From contig OY987305.1 of the NCBI GenBank assembly GCA_963920635.1, positions 19,678,876 to 19,742,875 of the forward strand: a DNA stretch of 64,000 nucleotides, in the 5' to 3' direction. The notes beneath the pieces were generated by a model. The model ran no database searches, was not told the origin of the DNA, and was given only the letters and a program-made list of their open reading frames with translations. A program made the position numbers and the translations under genes. This DNA comes from Pseudeuparius sepicola (Eukaryota > Arthropoda > Insecta > Coleoptera > Anthribidae). Shown in pieces: positions 10,501-25,500 of this stretch. Each line of letters begins with the position of its first letter. Position 1 is the stretch's first letter.

Positions 10501-13500
10501 AACTTAAATGCAAATTTTATTTTAAAAATACCATTTTTCTGCAAGATTAGAACTATAAGTATGTATTTATGTTGATTAAAAAAAAAACAATGCACACTTA
10601 TTACCTACATTTGGTATTCACTATAGGTATCCATGACAAAGTAAACATAGGTAACTCTTATAATATTTAAGCTAAACTAAAATTGAAAGCAACAAAGCTT
10701 CTTTTCATGCACATATGAATATTTTGTTTACTTTATTATGATTAAACCTATCTATGATTATACATACATAGGTATAAAAATATAACTTAATCTTGTATTT
10801 TGCTAGGTAGGTTTATGAACTTAATTACACCAAAAACCATTGAGTAAATAATATATACAAGGTGAGTTTTTTTTTTTTGATGATCAGTATGGGGATCTTG
10901 GAAACTACGGAGATAGAAAAAAGGTTAAATGGGGAAAGAATTGCAGTTTTGTAGGCCCAATTTATTGCCTCTGTGGATTTTTGAAAAAGTCATTGCTTAC
11001 TAGATATTTTGAACAAACTAAATTTTGGCGATTTATTCTAATCCATCTAGCTTCGTTGTTTCTGATTTTAGATAAAATGTGTAAATACGAAAGTTGGAGG
11101 GGAATTGTGTCCCTAATGTGGTTATCATGTGGTTATGACACAAACTTTTGTTTTTTTAAATGGAAACCATAGTTGGCCATGGTCTCGAAAAATCAGGCAT
11201 TTTTAGAGCTTTCCAACGTAAGTAAGCCATGACTTTTTTCAAAAATCCACAAAGCACGTTACATTGGGCCCAAAAAACTGCAATTCTTTCCCCATTTAAC
11301 CTTCCTTCTATCTCCGCTAGTTTCCGAAATACCCATAAAAAAAACAAAATTTTGGCGATTTATTCTAATCTATCTAGCTTCGTTGTTTCTGATTTTAGAT
11401 AAAAAGTGTAAATACCATAGTCGGAGGGGAATTGTGTTCCTAATGTGGTTATCATGTCCTTCTTTCCATGACAGCTGTCATTTTCGAAACCATAGTTATT
11501 TCCGTTATTTTTCTGAATAACCATATCGAGTATTATCTCGTTGGAAAGTTCTAAAAATGCCTGATTTTTCGAGACTGGTTTCCATTTAAAAAACACAAGT
11601 TTGTGTCATATCTCGGAAATGGCAGCTCTTACGGAAAGTAGGACATGACAACCGCATTGGGGACACAATTCCCTCCAACTTTTGTATTTACACTTTTTAA
11701 AATCAGAAACAACGAAGCTAGATAGATTAGAATAAATCGCCAAAATGTGTTTTTTTTTCAAAATATCTAGTAAGCCATGACTTTTCAACAATCCACAAGG
11801 TGCATTAAATTGGGCCTACAAAACTGCAATTCTTTCCCCATTTAACCTTGCTTCTATATCCACTAGTTTCCGAGATCCCCATACTAAGAAAATGCCGAAG
11901 ACATTTAAAACCAGTAAGAGAAATCTAGTCATTTGCAGTAAGTCTATAGCTGATATGTCATTATTTTGGATAATTACTGGTGGCTGCAGAAATGTTATTA
12001 AAATTTTTTTTTGAGGACATGATTTTGGAAATAGCTTAAAAACAACTTAGTAGAAAGCATTCAAAGTTGGTAGGTATTTTTGTCTACTCCATTACTTTAA
12101 AAAATTTTAATAAAAAAATTTCAAAAATTAATAGTTTATATTGTTTACCGTATTTCGTTCTGAGCCCTGAGAAATTAGTAGTAGGCTTTATTTTGACACG
12201 GTGCTTGCCATTGGTATGCTGGCACTGCTAAAGTAGTCCATAGTGTTTAAGAGCAAAACGTGCGTGCTTTGTTGGCAAATGTTTGGACCAACTGATTTTT
12301 ATTTATTATGCACCTACCAGACCTCCATCACCACCAGCAAATCATTTAAATAAATCACGTGACGCACATGTGGTTTGTCTATTGGCTGTACGTTTAAACA
12401 GCAAGTAGACTTACATGATTTTTGTATTGTAAATTTGTATGAAATTATTTCATAGGTATGTTACTATAATTAGTTCATACGGATTTACTAAGTATGTCGA
12501 CTTACTTGATTTTTAAATTGCAAAATTTACATACTTGATTTTAACTTTGTAAATTTGACTTATTAAATTTTAATACATTACCCAGGTAGATCTTTTTGCG
12601 CTGAATCGATTGGTAATAAAAACTCAATTTTAAAGTATGTCGACTTACTTGGTTTGGTTGGTTCTATCTAAAAATTCAGCATAATAATAAGCGGGGGAAA
12701 CCACTTTTATAAATTGTATTCACTAATGTTCATAAGTGCCTTGTACCACATACATAAGCAGAAAGTAGTCTGGGCCAATCACAAAAATTCAAACCCTCAA
12801 AATTTCTCCATCCATATTAAAATATTCTTTAATTCAGACAACATTTGTAATTTTTGAGGTATCGACTTGAAATTTGGCAGTTATGTGTATAATTTATTGC
12901 GAGCATATTATGGGTACTTCCTATGATATACAGTAATGTATGGATAATCCGAACAGAAAGATTGCAGAACCCTCAGAGAAATAACCAAGGATAGAGGGAG
13001 TAAGAACAAAAAGTAAACAGAGCCAACGTCTTTTTGAGCGATGCCACGTACTCCATTGTTTACAGCCAAAGGTGCCGACTCCGCGGGTGCTCCGGGGCTC
13101 GAGCACCCGACCAAAAGTTTGGCCAGTTGTTGGAAGCTCAAGCAAAGGTGACAAGGTGACAACAAAACAATGGGGAACTTGAACATTTTTTTTATTTCGT
13201 TAATATATTTGCCTATCTATAAAAAGAGCACACACCAAATATTAGCCCTCAAATCGCAATATTTAATTTGCAATAAATAATTAAAGTTGTGACCGCAAGC
13301 TATTCATTTGAAACGCGGGAATGGTTGTGACGCCACACCGCTCGATCGATCGGAATAAGGCAGTGACAAGAGTGACAACTACACAGAGTTAAAGAAGGAA
13401 GAATGGAAATTTAACGTTAAAATAAACTGTTCGGCGACCCATTTCCAGAGGGATCTGATGTAGGTCAAAAATAAGAACCGCCTAAAAGTTTAAATTTAAC

Positions 13501-16500
13501 AAGCACATCTTTAACTGAATGGTAAGGCCACGGGACTAGTAATTCGTAGGTCCCGGGTTCAATCGCACAAGAAGTTTTTTTTTTAATTATCACTGCATTC
13601 TACCTCCTATATTTATCAGTGATTATCATTTTTAGTAATAATTGGACAATTGTTATTATGAAGATTATTACTACTCACAATATACTTCATAGTGCATTTA
13701 AATTCAAAGTACTTACCTACCTAATATAAAATTGTCAGTAGCAGGAAAAATGTAATACCTACATTGCTCGATGCGTAAGCTCATTTTGGCCTCGGAGAGA
13801 GTTTTAAGACCCGAGGCAACACTCTTTTCAAACATTATCAAGAATATCAAGACTGAGATAGACTATAATAAGACGGATAGACAAGGATGGGACGTTCTCG
13901 TTGGTCTTGCTAAACAAAGTTTGCATGGTGCTGTAGTTTTTATACCTACATCCGCCTACATGTGCCGCCCATATTAGTTTATATATGGTGCCGCCGCCCA
14001 CCAGAGGCGCCACCACCAACGAGCTGCTTGACATCACAACCAAGGACGGCACGTTACAAGAATGATTTGAATTATGCATTTTTTAATTGCTTATATTTAT
14101 TACATAAAAATAAAAAATGAATTTTTTGTGAACTGTGGTTCATTTAATGGTAATAAATTAAGTTTGAAGTTAATATTTTTTAAATTTAATTGTTGTGCAA
14201 GTTCCCCATTCGAAAATATGTCAAAAAATGTTACCCATAAAATCGTCCATAAGACTAAGCACTTGTGCGTTATTTACGCAAAGTTAGGTAACTAGTCGTT
14301 TTTTGTTTTGCTTTTTTTTTGTTTTTGTTTAAATACCGCTTCTTAAATTCCGCGGACTCTCATCCGGATGAATCAGTTGATATCTCCCTCTCATTTATTT
14401 CCCTTTGGAGGAAGTAAGAGACAGATATCCAGCTGATTCATCGGGATGAGAGTCCGCTGAATTTTAAAACAAGGCCTTTCTTAAAAAATACCTTTATTTT
14501 ATTTCATACTGTTTACGTTTTGTATTTTTAATCATCAGGGTGATAACTGTTCGTTTTCTGTTATGTACTTTTATTTTAAATTTATAATGTACTTTTATTT
14601 TAAATTTATAAATATAATTTTTTTTAAATAACATTTTGGGGGGGTTGCATACTTCTAGTATACCTTGGGCACCCAGCCAAATTTTGAGAAGTCGGCGCCT
14701 ATGTTTACAGCATTTCATTTCAAAATACAAGGGCTTAATAATGGGATTAAAAATGAAGGCACCCCTCCCATAACACTAAATCAACAAATGTAGTTATTAA
14801 TTTCTTGTATGTAACAATTTTAAACTGAAACTAAATTGCGCTGTAATTATAGTAGCTAATTATCACTTTAATAAAATCGGCACAGATACCTCAAACCGCC
14901 CAACATGGCAACGCCACCGATACTGCCGCGTTCGTTAACTCGGCTGTATTTGTTTAGTGTTTTCTCAGCAAGTCAAGTTTTCCGATAGTTTACGTATGCA
15001 TTTTTCATGTTTTCAATTGTTTTTCTGTTAATTTATAGGCTATTTATTAGTATTTAGGATATAGTGAGTAATTTTGTATACAATGGGACGCAGAAAGTGT
15101 GTGGTGTATGGCCAAATTGATATTTCTCAGGAATGACTTTTTCAAAAATCCACAGAGGGAAACGTACACACAGGCCTAATGTTTGTTTACTTGGGTAAAT
15201 TTACATAAGATGTTGGTTGACTACAAACGTGTGTATTTTGATGTGTTGCTCCCTCTATCCTTGGTTATTTCTCTGAGGCAGAACCCATTTGGTTTGTTCT
15301 TTGAACAAAATTGCCAAGAGTTCCTTGAACAGATTTCTTTATGCTTAGATCGACAGCCTTCTGTCGAATTCTTCTTGGAAGAATCATTTCATGCAATGTT
15401 TTCGGTAGAAGTGCGCGTACGTATAAAGTAGTTCGGATTACAGAATTCAGGGTGTTCAGATTATGGATATCATTTTAAGCAATTGGGGCATTCGGATTAT
15501 AGAGTATTTCGGATTATAGGGGGTTCAAAAATATACAGGGAGTTCCATTATGCAGGGTGTCAAATTTGAGCAAAATACGAATTTTAAAGGCATCTGGAGA
15601 GTCAAGTGTGCCATGGAATCCCATCAAAACAGATGAATGATCAACAGGACTACTCAAAGTGTTGGTGTGCAACGATTCTATACAAAAATGTACAGGGTAT
15701 TTTTCTCTGGGCGATGTCAAAATGCTGAATTTTTATTAAACTTTATATTGGTCAGGAGTGCTCTGGAATCATTGAATAAATATTAATAAATACAAAAGCA
15801 ATTTATTTCTTTGCATCATCCAACCAACAAATAAAAACAATTCAAATTGTTGGACCTTTATCAATAAAGTCACTGTCTAAGATGATACATTTTCTGTGTG
15901 TTTCCTGTTGTGGCACACCAGCCACCTTAACTCATATGGACTTACTGACTGGCAGGCTTCTGTATTTTTAGACTTAGTTCGTTTGTAATGTCTGGGGTAG
16001 TTTTGATATGCTCGATTTTTGACCTGTATAAAGTTTAAAAAATTCAGCATTTCGAGTTGCTACAGAGAAGAACACCTTGTATATTTTTTATTGGATCTTT
16101 GCACATTCACTCTGTGAGTGACCACTGTTCATCATCAAACTGTTTCGAAGTAATTCCATGGCACACTTTACTCGCCAGAGTTTAAAATTCCTATTTTGCT
16201 CAACTTTCACAGCCTGCAGAATGGAACTCCCTGTATATTTTTTGTTCAAATTTGGTATACGGGGGTTTTAGGTTGTTCTGATTAACGCTGTGGTGTCAGA
16301 TTTTAAATAAAAAAAATCGCTAAATGGTTTTCGTCATTTTTTTACTAGAAAAAAAAATTGTAGTAGGCCTTGAAAATTGACATTAAGACCTGATTTTGCA
16401 CAAAGGTAGAGTTTTTTGTGGCCTATTTTTAGAAAAAATCGCGGCTAAAATCGGATGGAAAATACAAATTTTACGGGGGTGTTCGCACTTAAGATGAAAC

Positions 16501-19500
16501 ACCCTGTATGTTCGCTCCAACCATTCATTCAGAACTGAGCCTTTTTTGTGAGGGATTACTCATAGGTCATAGGTTGCCATGGAAGACAAATGCCAAATTA
16601 TAGTAATAATTATTGAGAATTTGCAAGTATATTCACACTATGGAAAACAAAGTGGGCTATTTTAAGATTTCCGAGAAAATGAAGAAGGGAAATTGAAATA
16701 AATGAGAAATTTTAAATGGTCACATAGTTAATAAACTTCATCAGATTTATTGTTTGAAATTTGATTTTTATTAAAAACGACAATAACATTTAGAAAAAAT
16801 ATACGTATTACAAATGCTCCACATGGCCTCCATCTTGCTCAATGCATTTATTGCTATTTGCTACTAACTCTCTGTTTATTGAGTCAATGATAAAATTGCT
16901 GTGTTCGGTATTTAATATGTGGATTTCTTTCCGAATTCTACCTTTCAGTGTTTCTACATTTCCCGGTCTGTCATAATAAATTTTGTTTTCTAAATAACCC
17001 CACAAAAATATATAGGTATATGACGAAGTTTATTAACTATGTTACTATTTAAAATTTCTCATTTCTCTCAATTTCCCTTCTTCGTTTTCTCTGAAATCTT
17101 AAAATAGCCCATTTTGTTTTCCAAAGCGTGAATATACTTGCAAACTGTCAATAATTAGTACTATAATTTGGCATTTGTCTTCCATGGCAACCTATGACCC
17201 AAGGAGTAATCCCTCATAAAAAAAGGTCTGGGACACCCAGAAACCCCCATATGCCAAATTGAATAAAAAATATGCATTTGAGAAAAACAGGTACTTTAAA
17301 GGTATCTGGCAATTCAAGGGTTGTGAATTACCTCAAAATAGTTGAATGGTCAACAGGACCACTCAAAGTGTTGGTGTGCAAAGATTTAATAAAGAATATA
17401 CATGGTGTTTTTCTCTGTGCCATCTGGAAGCATGGGGTTTGTTGAACTGCCCCAAAATTATAAACAAACTAGACACAAATTACAGGACCTTGCCAGTCGG
17501 TAAGTCCTAATGAGTTAAGGCGTGGTGTGCCAAACAGAAAACTCATAAAAGAATGTATCATCTTAGTGGCTTTGTCGAGAAAGGGCCAATAATTTAAATC
17601 AATAAATTTATTCAAATATTTGACATTGAGTATGCAATCATTTGGTATAGATTATCAATATTATCAATATATTCCTGATATTGATAATCCATATTAAAAA
17701 TTATATTGGTTTGGAAAATATGCGACTTTGAAATTGTTGACTTGCCATGTCTAGTAAACAAATTACATTAAATTAAATAAAATTAATAGTAAAAAAATAT
17801 TTTTAAAAACAAGCTTTTATTTAAATGCTCTGAAAAGAAGAAAATAAACTTTATAATAAATCAAACCAAGGCAAACCCATAATTTTGTTACATTATACAA
17901 CAACTGTATATGATATAAAAGCTTGTCGCGAGAATATATATATCTTGAAAGTCATTTTAAGTAGAAAATGTATTTTTCTATAAAAGAAATTTACACATGA
18001 GAATCTCGCGACCATATAATATATATCTTGACGAAAGTAATTATAAGTAGAAATTGTATTTTTCTATAAAAGAAATTTACACACGAAAATCTTTGATTTA
18101 TCATAAAGTTTATTTTCTTCTTTTCAGAGCATTTAAATAAAAGCTTGTTTTTAAAAATATTTTTTTACTATTTTCAACTTTTTAGTTCTACTCTTCAAGC
18201 CCTTTCATTTAATGCCCATATTAAGGGAAAAGAAAATGTAATCCGCCGTGTTGGAGCGGCGGCCATATTGAATTTAGTGTGATGTCACTAACTTTATTGT
18301 TTTCTACTCTTCAAGCCCTTTCATTTGATACCCATATTAAGGGGGTTGAAAAAAAACATTATCCGCCATCTTAGAGGGGCGGCCATATTGAATTTAGTGT
18401 GATGCCACTAACTTTATCGTTTTCTACTCTTCAAGCCCTTTCATTTGATACCCATATTAAGGGGGTTGACAAAAAATACATCATCCGTCATCTTGGAGCG
18501 ACGGCCATATTGAATTTAGTGTGATGTCACTAACTCTATCGTTTTCTATTCTTCAAGCCCTTTTATTTGATACCCATATTAAGGGGGTTGACAAAAAATA
18601 CATCATTCGTCATCTTGTGGCGACGGCCATTTTGAAAGTATTACAATATTGAGTATTGTATATTGTATTGTCTAAAGGTGTATGAAAAATTTCAGCTCAA
18701 TCGGATGTCAGGAAGTGGTTCTAATTCAGCTTGCAAGATTTGACCTAAACATACATACATACGTAGTTCACCATACATTGCATGTTAAATAAAAGCTTGT
18801 AAAAAAGCACAAGTTCACCCATGATTTACTCTTGAATTCTCATATTCATTTATAAGTTTTTTCCTATGTAAGTGTTTAATTTTCAAGAGTAAAACATGGG
18901 TGAACTTGTGCTTTCTTAATTTAATGTAATTTGTGAACATTGGATTCCAAATATTGGTCAATACATAGGGTGTTCCATTCAAAAAGCATATGTTTGGTTA
19001 GTGTCTTCACAACACCCTGTATAATGTGATCTGTGCTAATCCTGTTAGATCCGCAGGACAACTTCATGCATCGCTATGAATAAAAGGAAAATTTACCTAA
19101 CATGAAAATACTCAAAATTCAAAACACACAAGGTATTACAAATTTGAATATCGTCTTGAACTGACAGATCTCACCTGTGCGCAGGAAGGTTAAGACCGAT
19201 GTCACACCATCCTTTGTCCCGTTTCGAAGCATGCGTTTTTGGCCTTGTTTTTAACAAGACGGATACAACACATTAATTACAATAAGGACATTCAAAAAAA
19301 TTAAATTCTTGTTTTAATAACATAAAATGGACCTAAATAGCCACTAAATAAAATCTGAGAAATACAAGAAAAAAATGAAAATTTTTCTGAGCTCACGACC
19401 TGCAGGTTTTGCAGGTGCTAGGTACTGTAAAGATTTATAAACCAAGACAGTAGAGGCTGAGGTAGAGGCTTACTATTCAAGCAGAGTGTTGAATCTCGTG

Positions 19501-22500
19501 TCTTAATTGTTTTCCAAAATTGATTAAGGTTTTCAGAAGGTTGATTCACGCAATTTACCCACTGTGAATATTGCAATGGTGTCTTGCTTGTTTGACAACA
19601 TGCTCTGATTTAAATCAGTGCCAATCTAGTAGTGCAAAGTCAAGTCAGTAAGTAGTATTAAGCCTCTTCAATAGGTTTTGTTAACTTGTAGGTAATTTTG
19701 ACAGAATTCTGTTTAAATAATTAAAATGAAATTTTTCCAATTTTCACAATAAGTAACAAATATGAACAAAAAAAGCTAATGGTATCTAAAGTAATTGGGA
19801 GGGACTGTTGTTATAAAAGCTTTTAACATTTGTCAAAATACGATCTGGAAAGCAACAAATTTCATCGAAAAAAATCTGCAATTTTGTAGGTGCTAAATTG
19901 GTTTAAAATGTACTAAAATGTCTAAATCTAAAGTTTGGGCAATCAAAATTTTGATGTTTATGTGTATGTGTGTTCCGTCGATAACTTTTGAACGCATTGA
20001 GATATAAGACTTGGAATGCTTCAGATTGTTTTTGGGTGAAGTCACTCCACAGAATGAGGGATGAAAACATTTAATATTTAGTTCTTTGTGTTATAGTAGC
20101 TTTTAAACAACAAAGTTAGTATGCAACTGGTTATATTCAACATTGTCGTTAAAGGATGATGGCTGGAAGGAGGTCAAACGAAGTGAATTTTTATATAGCT
20201 AGTAGTTTGTTCTATTCTATGTTCAAAGTGAATTTGTCAAAATGTGTGGATGTATCTAGTAATTCCATTGCCATAGTTTAATAAAGTTTTGTTTTTTACC
20301 TCTTGAATCATTAGGAGAATAATTTTATTCTAAATATATTATGCTGCCGGTACACATCTAACATCTAGGCATATTATTTCAGTTCTGCTTGGGAAAACTC
20401 GGCTATTGGCTATGCCCGAGTTAGCAAAATAGCTTTGCTTTATACTGATAACAAATGCAAAAACACACAAGTTATTACAAATTTCCATATCAGCTTTTTT
20501 TATTTCCATATCACTAACTGGCACTGCACTCGGAACGGTGATGATATCACTGTGCTATCCTTGACTAGGGGAGCATTTTATAGCCTCTTTAAATTCGCTG
20601 TATCTATTTTGCATTTATTTCAGCAAAAAAAACTTAAAGCTGTTTCGTGATTTATACATATTTCTATAGTCTTAGATCTATTGATTTTAATTAAACTTGG
20701 AAATTAGTGAACATCCCTATTGGAGATGTTACACTGATGGGGCAAAACCTTCCAATCGTCGCGATGAAACAGCAGCGTGTGACATCATAAAGTTATGTGG
20801 TGAAACCGCGTCCGGTTTCACTGCATGAAACTGGATGTGTCGAAACAGGGCGGTGTGATACCGCTTTCAAAGTTTTCAGAAATTAATCCCTTATCCTTAT
20901 CATAAATGTGAAAATCAAATCTACCTCTCTCATTTGTCTGTTCACAATTGCCATAACATTAGTTTCTTCAATGAGACAATTACCCTGATACAGCTTGGTT
21001 TGGTAGTGTTTTATTATATTTTTAGCCGGCAATCTGGTCACAAGTTTGGTGAGCATATCGAAAAGTTCGTTCCCATTATTCTGCATCGCAGTGAACTAGA
21101 TGATGAAGAATTGCGGGAGTTTTGTCTCCAAGCTTTTGAAAGTTTTGTAAATAGGTGCCCGAAAGAAATTACTCCGAATATTCCACAAGTAAATGACCTG
21201 CGCTCATTACCCAAAAATATTTTCTAGATTTTATACATGTTTTAGATAACGGATTTGTGTCTAAAGTATATGACTTACGATCCCAACTATAATTATGATG
21301 AAGATGAAGATAATGATGGGAACGAGCCCGGTGAGGATGATGAAGAAGAGGAGGAAAATGATGAGTACAGTGATGATGATGATATGAGCTGGAAAGTCAG
21401 ACGTTCAGCAGCAAAGTGTCTCGAATCTATTATTACTACCCGTCACGAATTGTTGGCGGAGTTTTACAAGGTGCTTTCCCCAGCTTTAATATTGAGATTT
21501 AAAGGTAATGATATGAAACCTCTTTGTACTTTTAGTGATCTGGACTAGCTAACACTGCTAGCTTGCACACTCTGCGATCGTGCTTTTGCTCATCAGCATA
21601 GTAACCAAATTCAGCACCGGCTTGGAGTCAGTGCACAACTTGCACATAGCAATCCGAAAAGACAACCGTCCAAGTGTGGAACAATACCCACTAAAATTTC
21701 TTTAGCTTCTGATGAACATGATGAAAACCTTAATAAGAATTCAGATAGAATAATCAGTCAATCTATGATAAATGAAAAATCTAGCTTCTCTCTTAGTTTC
21801 AGGTTTTTCATATGTGTATAAGTTGAGCTCTAGACTACACTAAAGATTTTTTCGTGAGTTCACATCTATGCGGGGTGAAAACTTATATCCAGGGCACACT
21901 CCGCCAGTTATTATTATCACTATTATTACAACCAGGCGAAAAATCAAGTACTGGCCTCAATTTTATTTTGTAACAATAAATTGCCTGTTATGCTAAAGCC
22001 CGTTTTAAATTATCAAAATTCTTGCTAAAAGTTATTTAGTTAGCAATTGTCATTTTTTGTTACATTAGCTTGCTATGGGCAACTTCGAAGCTTGCCATTT
22101 TAATTGGTCGCTATTTTTTATTTGACATGGATAATAGAATTTCTTGTACACGTTTTTGACTTTGATTTGCATGATTTAAAGGGGGCTATAGACCATACAA
22201 TTTTGCAGCAACTTCATGATGATAGAGTGTGGTCATTTAAGTGTGCAACATATGGGATTTTTTTTTATTAATTGCACAATCAAAATAAAAATATTGCCGA
22301 AACTTGGTGCATGTTGGATAATCATATTAGGCGCACTTAGAATGGTTGCAAGTCAAACAGCATCAGTGCGAACAGTGCGGCACACCCGGCCCCGCGTTTT
22401 GACCGGCCACGCGCCTCCGTCCAATAGCGTATTTAGGGGCAGGGCCGAAATCTAAAGATATTGGGATTTCCCAAGACTAATTTTAAGTAATTTTCCTTAA

Positions 22501-25500
22501 AATTTCTAAAAAATTTCGCCTGCGGCGCATTTTATTACGTTATCCTAAATGCACTTATTTAAAAATACACAAAAATTATTCCTGGAAATTAATTTCTATA
22601 GACGTCACTGGAGTGAACCAAACTCGTCGCCCGGCCTACTGCTAGGAAATCGGTGGAACTTTTTTAAAAAGTGAGGTCATGCAAAAATATGTCATTCTAG
22701 TGGTGTAACAATTTATTGGGATCTGATTGGAACAAAAATAGAGTTGCGGTGTGCTGACGTCACACGCCATTTTCAACAATTTATTCGTAATGGCTCAAAT
22801 AATTCCTTGTATCGGGGCCCCGCACTTTTATGCAGCACCCGGCCCCGCAAAGGCTTGAGCCGGTCCTGAACAGCATACAGGGTAGGTAAAAAAATAAAAA
22901 ATTGTACAAGAGTAAAGTACCCTTATTTCAAAAAATTCAGCAAAATGTTATTAAGAAAAGTTGTCTAGAATTAAAAGTTATGCCTAAATACCAAAACATG
23001 GCCTCCTAAGAATTTTTTTATTATTTTTTTTTAAACATTGATAATTTCCCCCAAAATAATGTTTTTAATATTCACCCTAAACACTTTCATAAATTAATCA
23101 AAATTAAATCAAGTTCTCATAACTTTGTTAAAATTCAAGCATATCTGTAAAATTACCTTAGATTTTTAATTTTTTAGGGAATCACAAATTTCATGTTTGT
23201 TGCAACGATATTAAACAAAACTTTAAAAGTTCTCAAAAATTCTTTTGAACAAGGTAAAACATTAGTAATGATAATGTGTATATTAAAAACTCTCATTTAA
23301 GGTGCAAAATTTTTATTTTAAATGTTTATTAAGAAACTGGAAATTAACTGACATTTTTTTTTCTTAGGAGGCCATGTTTTGGTATTTAGGCACAGCTTTT
23401 AATTCTAAACAACTTTTCTTAATCACATTTTACTGAATTTTCTGAAATAAGGGTACTTTACTCTTGTGCAATTTTTATATTTTTTGACCTACTCTGTATG
23501 CTGTTTAATTTGCAACCATTCTAACTGCAACTAATATGATTATCGAACATGCATCCACTTTTGGCAGTATCTGTATTTTGGTTGTGCAATAAATAAAAAA
23601 AAATCCCATATGTTGCACACTTAAATGACCACACTGTATAGGGTGTTCCAGTGAAAACGTAACGGTAACAGGCTCTATAACGGCCGGGAATTTTTTTTGG
23701 AAAATCGCAAAAATAGGTCAATTTTGTTTGGCAGGGGGACATATTTTGGCATAAAATTGATAGATCTATCTGCAACCCCCTGAGCAGGGGTTGAACCCCT
23801 TCAAAAAATTTAAATGGGAAGGGGGTTCATGTTGCACACGTTTGGAAACGTCTCTTAATTCTCTATATCATCAGCTTTTCGTAAATCGATCGACTTTTCA
23901 AAAAGATACAGCGTGTAAAATGCAAAACATTCATTTTCAATTATTGCCTGGTATTGTTAAACAATAGAAGATCTGCGTCTCCGTATTATAAATGAATGTC
24001 AACAAATCACCCCTGAAATGTTGCACAATGTTTGGCAGCGTTTTGAACAAAATCTTTATTATTGCATGGAAGTGAATGGGCAACATTTTGAGCATTTATT
24101 ACAATAAAGTTTCAATTTCCTCCCCGTTTATCAAATTTTCGTCAAAATAATGTTGCTGAACATGCTTTCTATCACTTACAGCCCCCGACCACCACTTTCG
24201 GCTTAATTGTTTAACAATACCAGACAATAATTGAAAATGAATGTTTTGCATTTTACTCGGTGTATCTTTTTGAAAAGTCAATCGATTTTCGAAAATCTGA
24301 TGCAGGTGTATAGAGAATTGAGAGTTTCCAAAGGTGTGCGACATGAACCCTCTTCCCATTTAAATTTTTTGAAGGGGTTCAACCCCTGCTCAGGGGGTTG
24401 CAGATAGATCTATCAATTTTATACCAAAAGATGTCCCCCCTGCCAAACAAAATTGACCTCTTTTTGGTTTTTCCAAAAAAAAATTCCCGGCCGTTATAGA
24501 GCCCGTTTCGTTTCCGCTGGAACACCCAGTGAGGACAAGACGGTCTGAACAAATTCGGTAAAATGTTCAGGTGGCGAATAAAAAAAAATCATTGAGACAC
24601 GTCAAACATAATTTTTTATTGTGCACATTTGGGCATAAAACTTTTTCTTGTGAAGTCATCAAGTTCGCAGATATGACGTCATCGACATTTTTTTTAAGTG
24701 GCAACCCCACTTTTTTATAACGTCATTAGAAAGGGGACGTTTTTCTGCATACAGAAGTATATATTTTAGGGTAGGTTACATAAGATTTTTGAGAAAAAAA
24801 ATATTTTAAAATTTTTATTCGAATTTATCAATTTATTTGCGTTCACCGTGTAAATGGTTCCATTTTAATTTTTTGCTGGTAGTTTTTCGCATACCGATTG
24901 TTATTTTTTGCCCTGATGCATTGCACCATTTAATTTAATTTGTGATATTATCTTTGGCTAAAAATGGCGCGTTTAACTGAAACTCAAATTGAAATTTTAA
25001 TTATGATTGTTTTTGGTAACAAGTCCCGAACACAAAACAAAGTTTGTGAATTATTTAATAATAAGTATCCTGGCCGACCTATTACAAGATCAACAAACAG
25101 TGACTAAGATAGAACGTAAATTTAGGGACTTGGGTCATGTAAGAGACGCCTATACAAAAGGTCATCCAGAAATTTCAGAAGAAAAACAATTAAATGTGTT
25201 ACTAACATTACAAGATAATCCTCATAAAGCAAGTAGTAAAGTTGCGTTACAAGTGCCAATTGCTAGACCTACCGTTCTAAAATATCTAAAAAAGAACAAA
25301 TGGCATCCCTACAAAGTTCAAATTGTTCACGAACTTAATGAAGATGATTTTAATAGAAGAGTTGAATTTTGCGAAATAATGATGGATAGATGCAATAATA
25401 ATCGGGAATTTTCAAAGCGCATAGTTTTCTCCGATGAGGCTACATTCTGTTTAAACGGTTCTGTAAACAAGCAAAACTAGGTACTGGGCACCTGAAAATC

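Noticed and set aside
12908..13186. Two overlapping minus-strand ORFs of ~80-90 codons
   Set aside because: Two frames are equally open, part of the sequence recurs near 15244, and no motif is seen; likely repeat.
15082..15140. [10 protein letters not shown]..., reminiscent of a THAP-domain start
   Set aside because: Only about ten residues match the idea before a stop; no CCCH pattern or downstream exon found.
21566..21620. Zinc-finger-like CTLCDRAF...
   Set aside because: The second His pair is not correctly spaced and no second finger follows.
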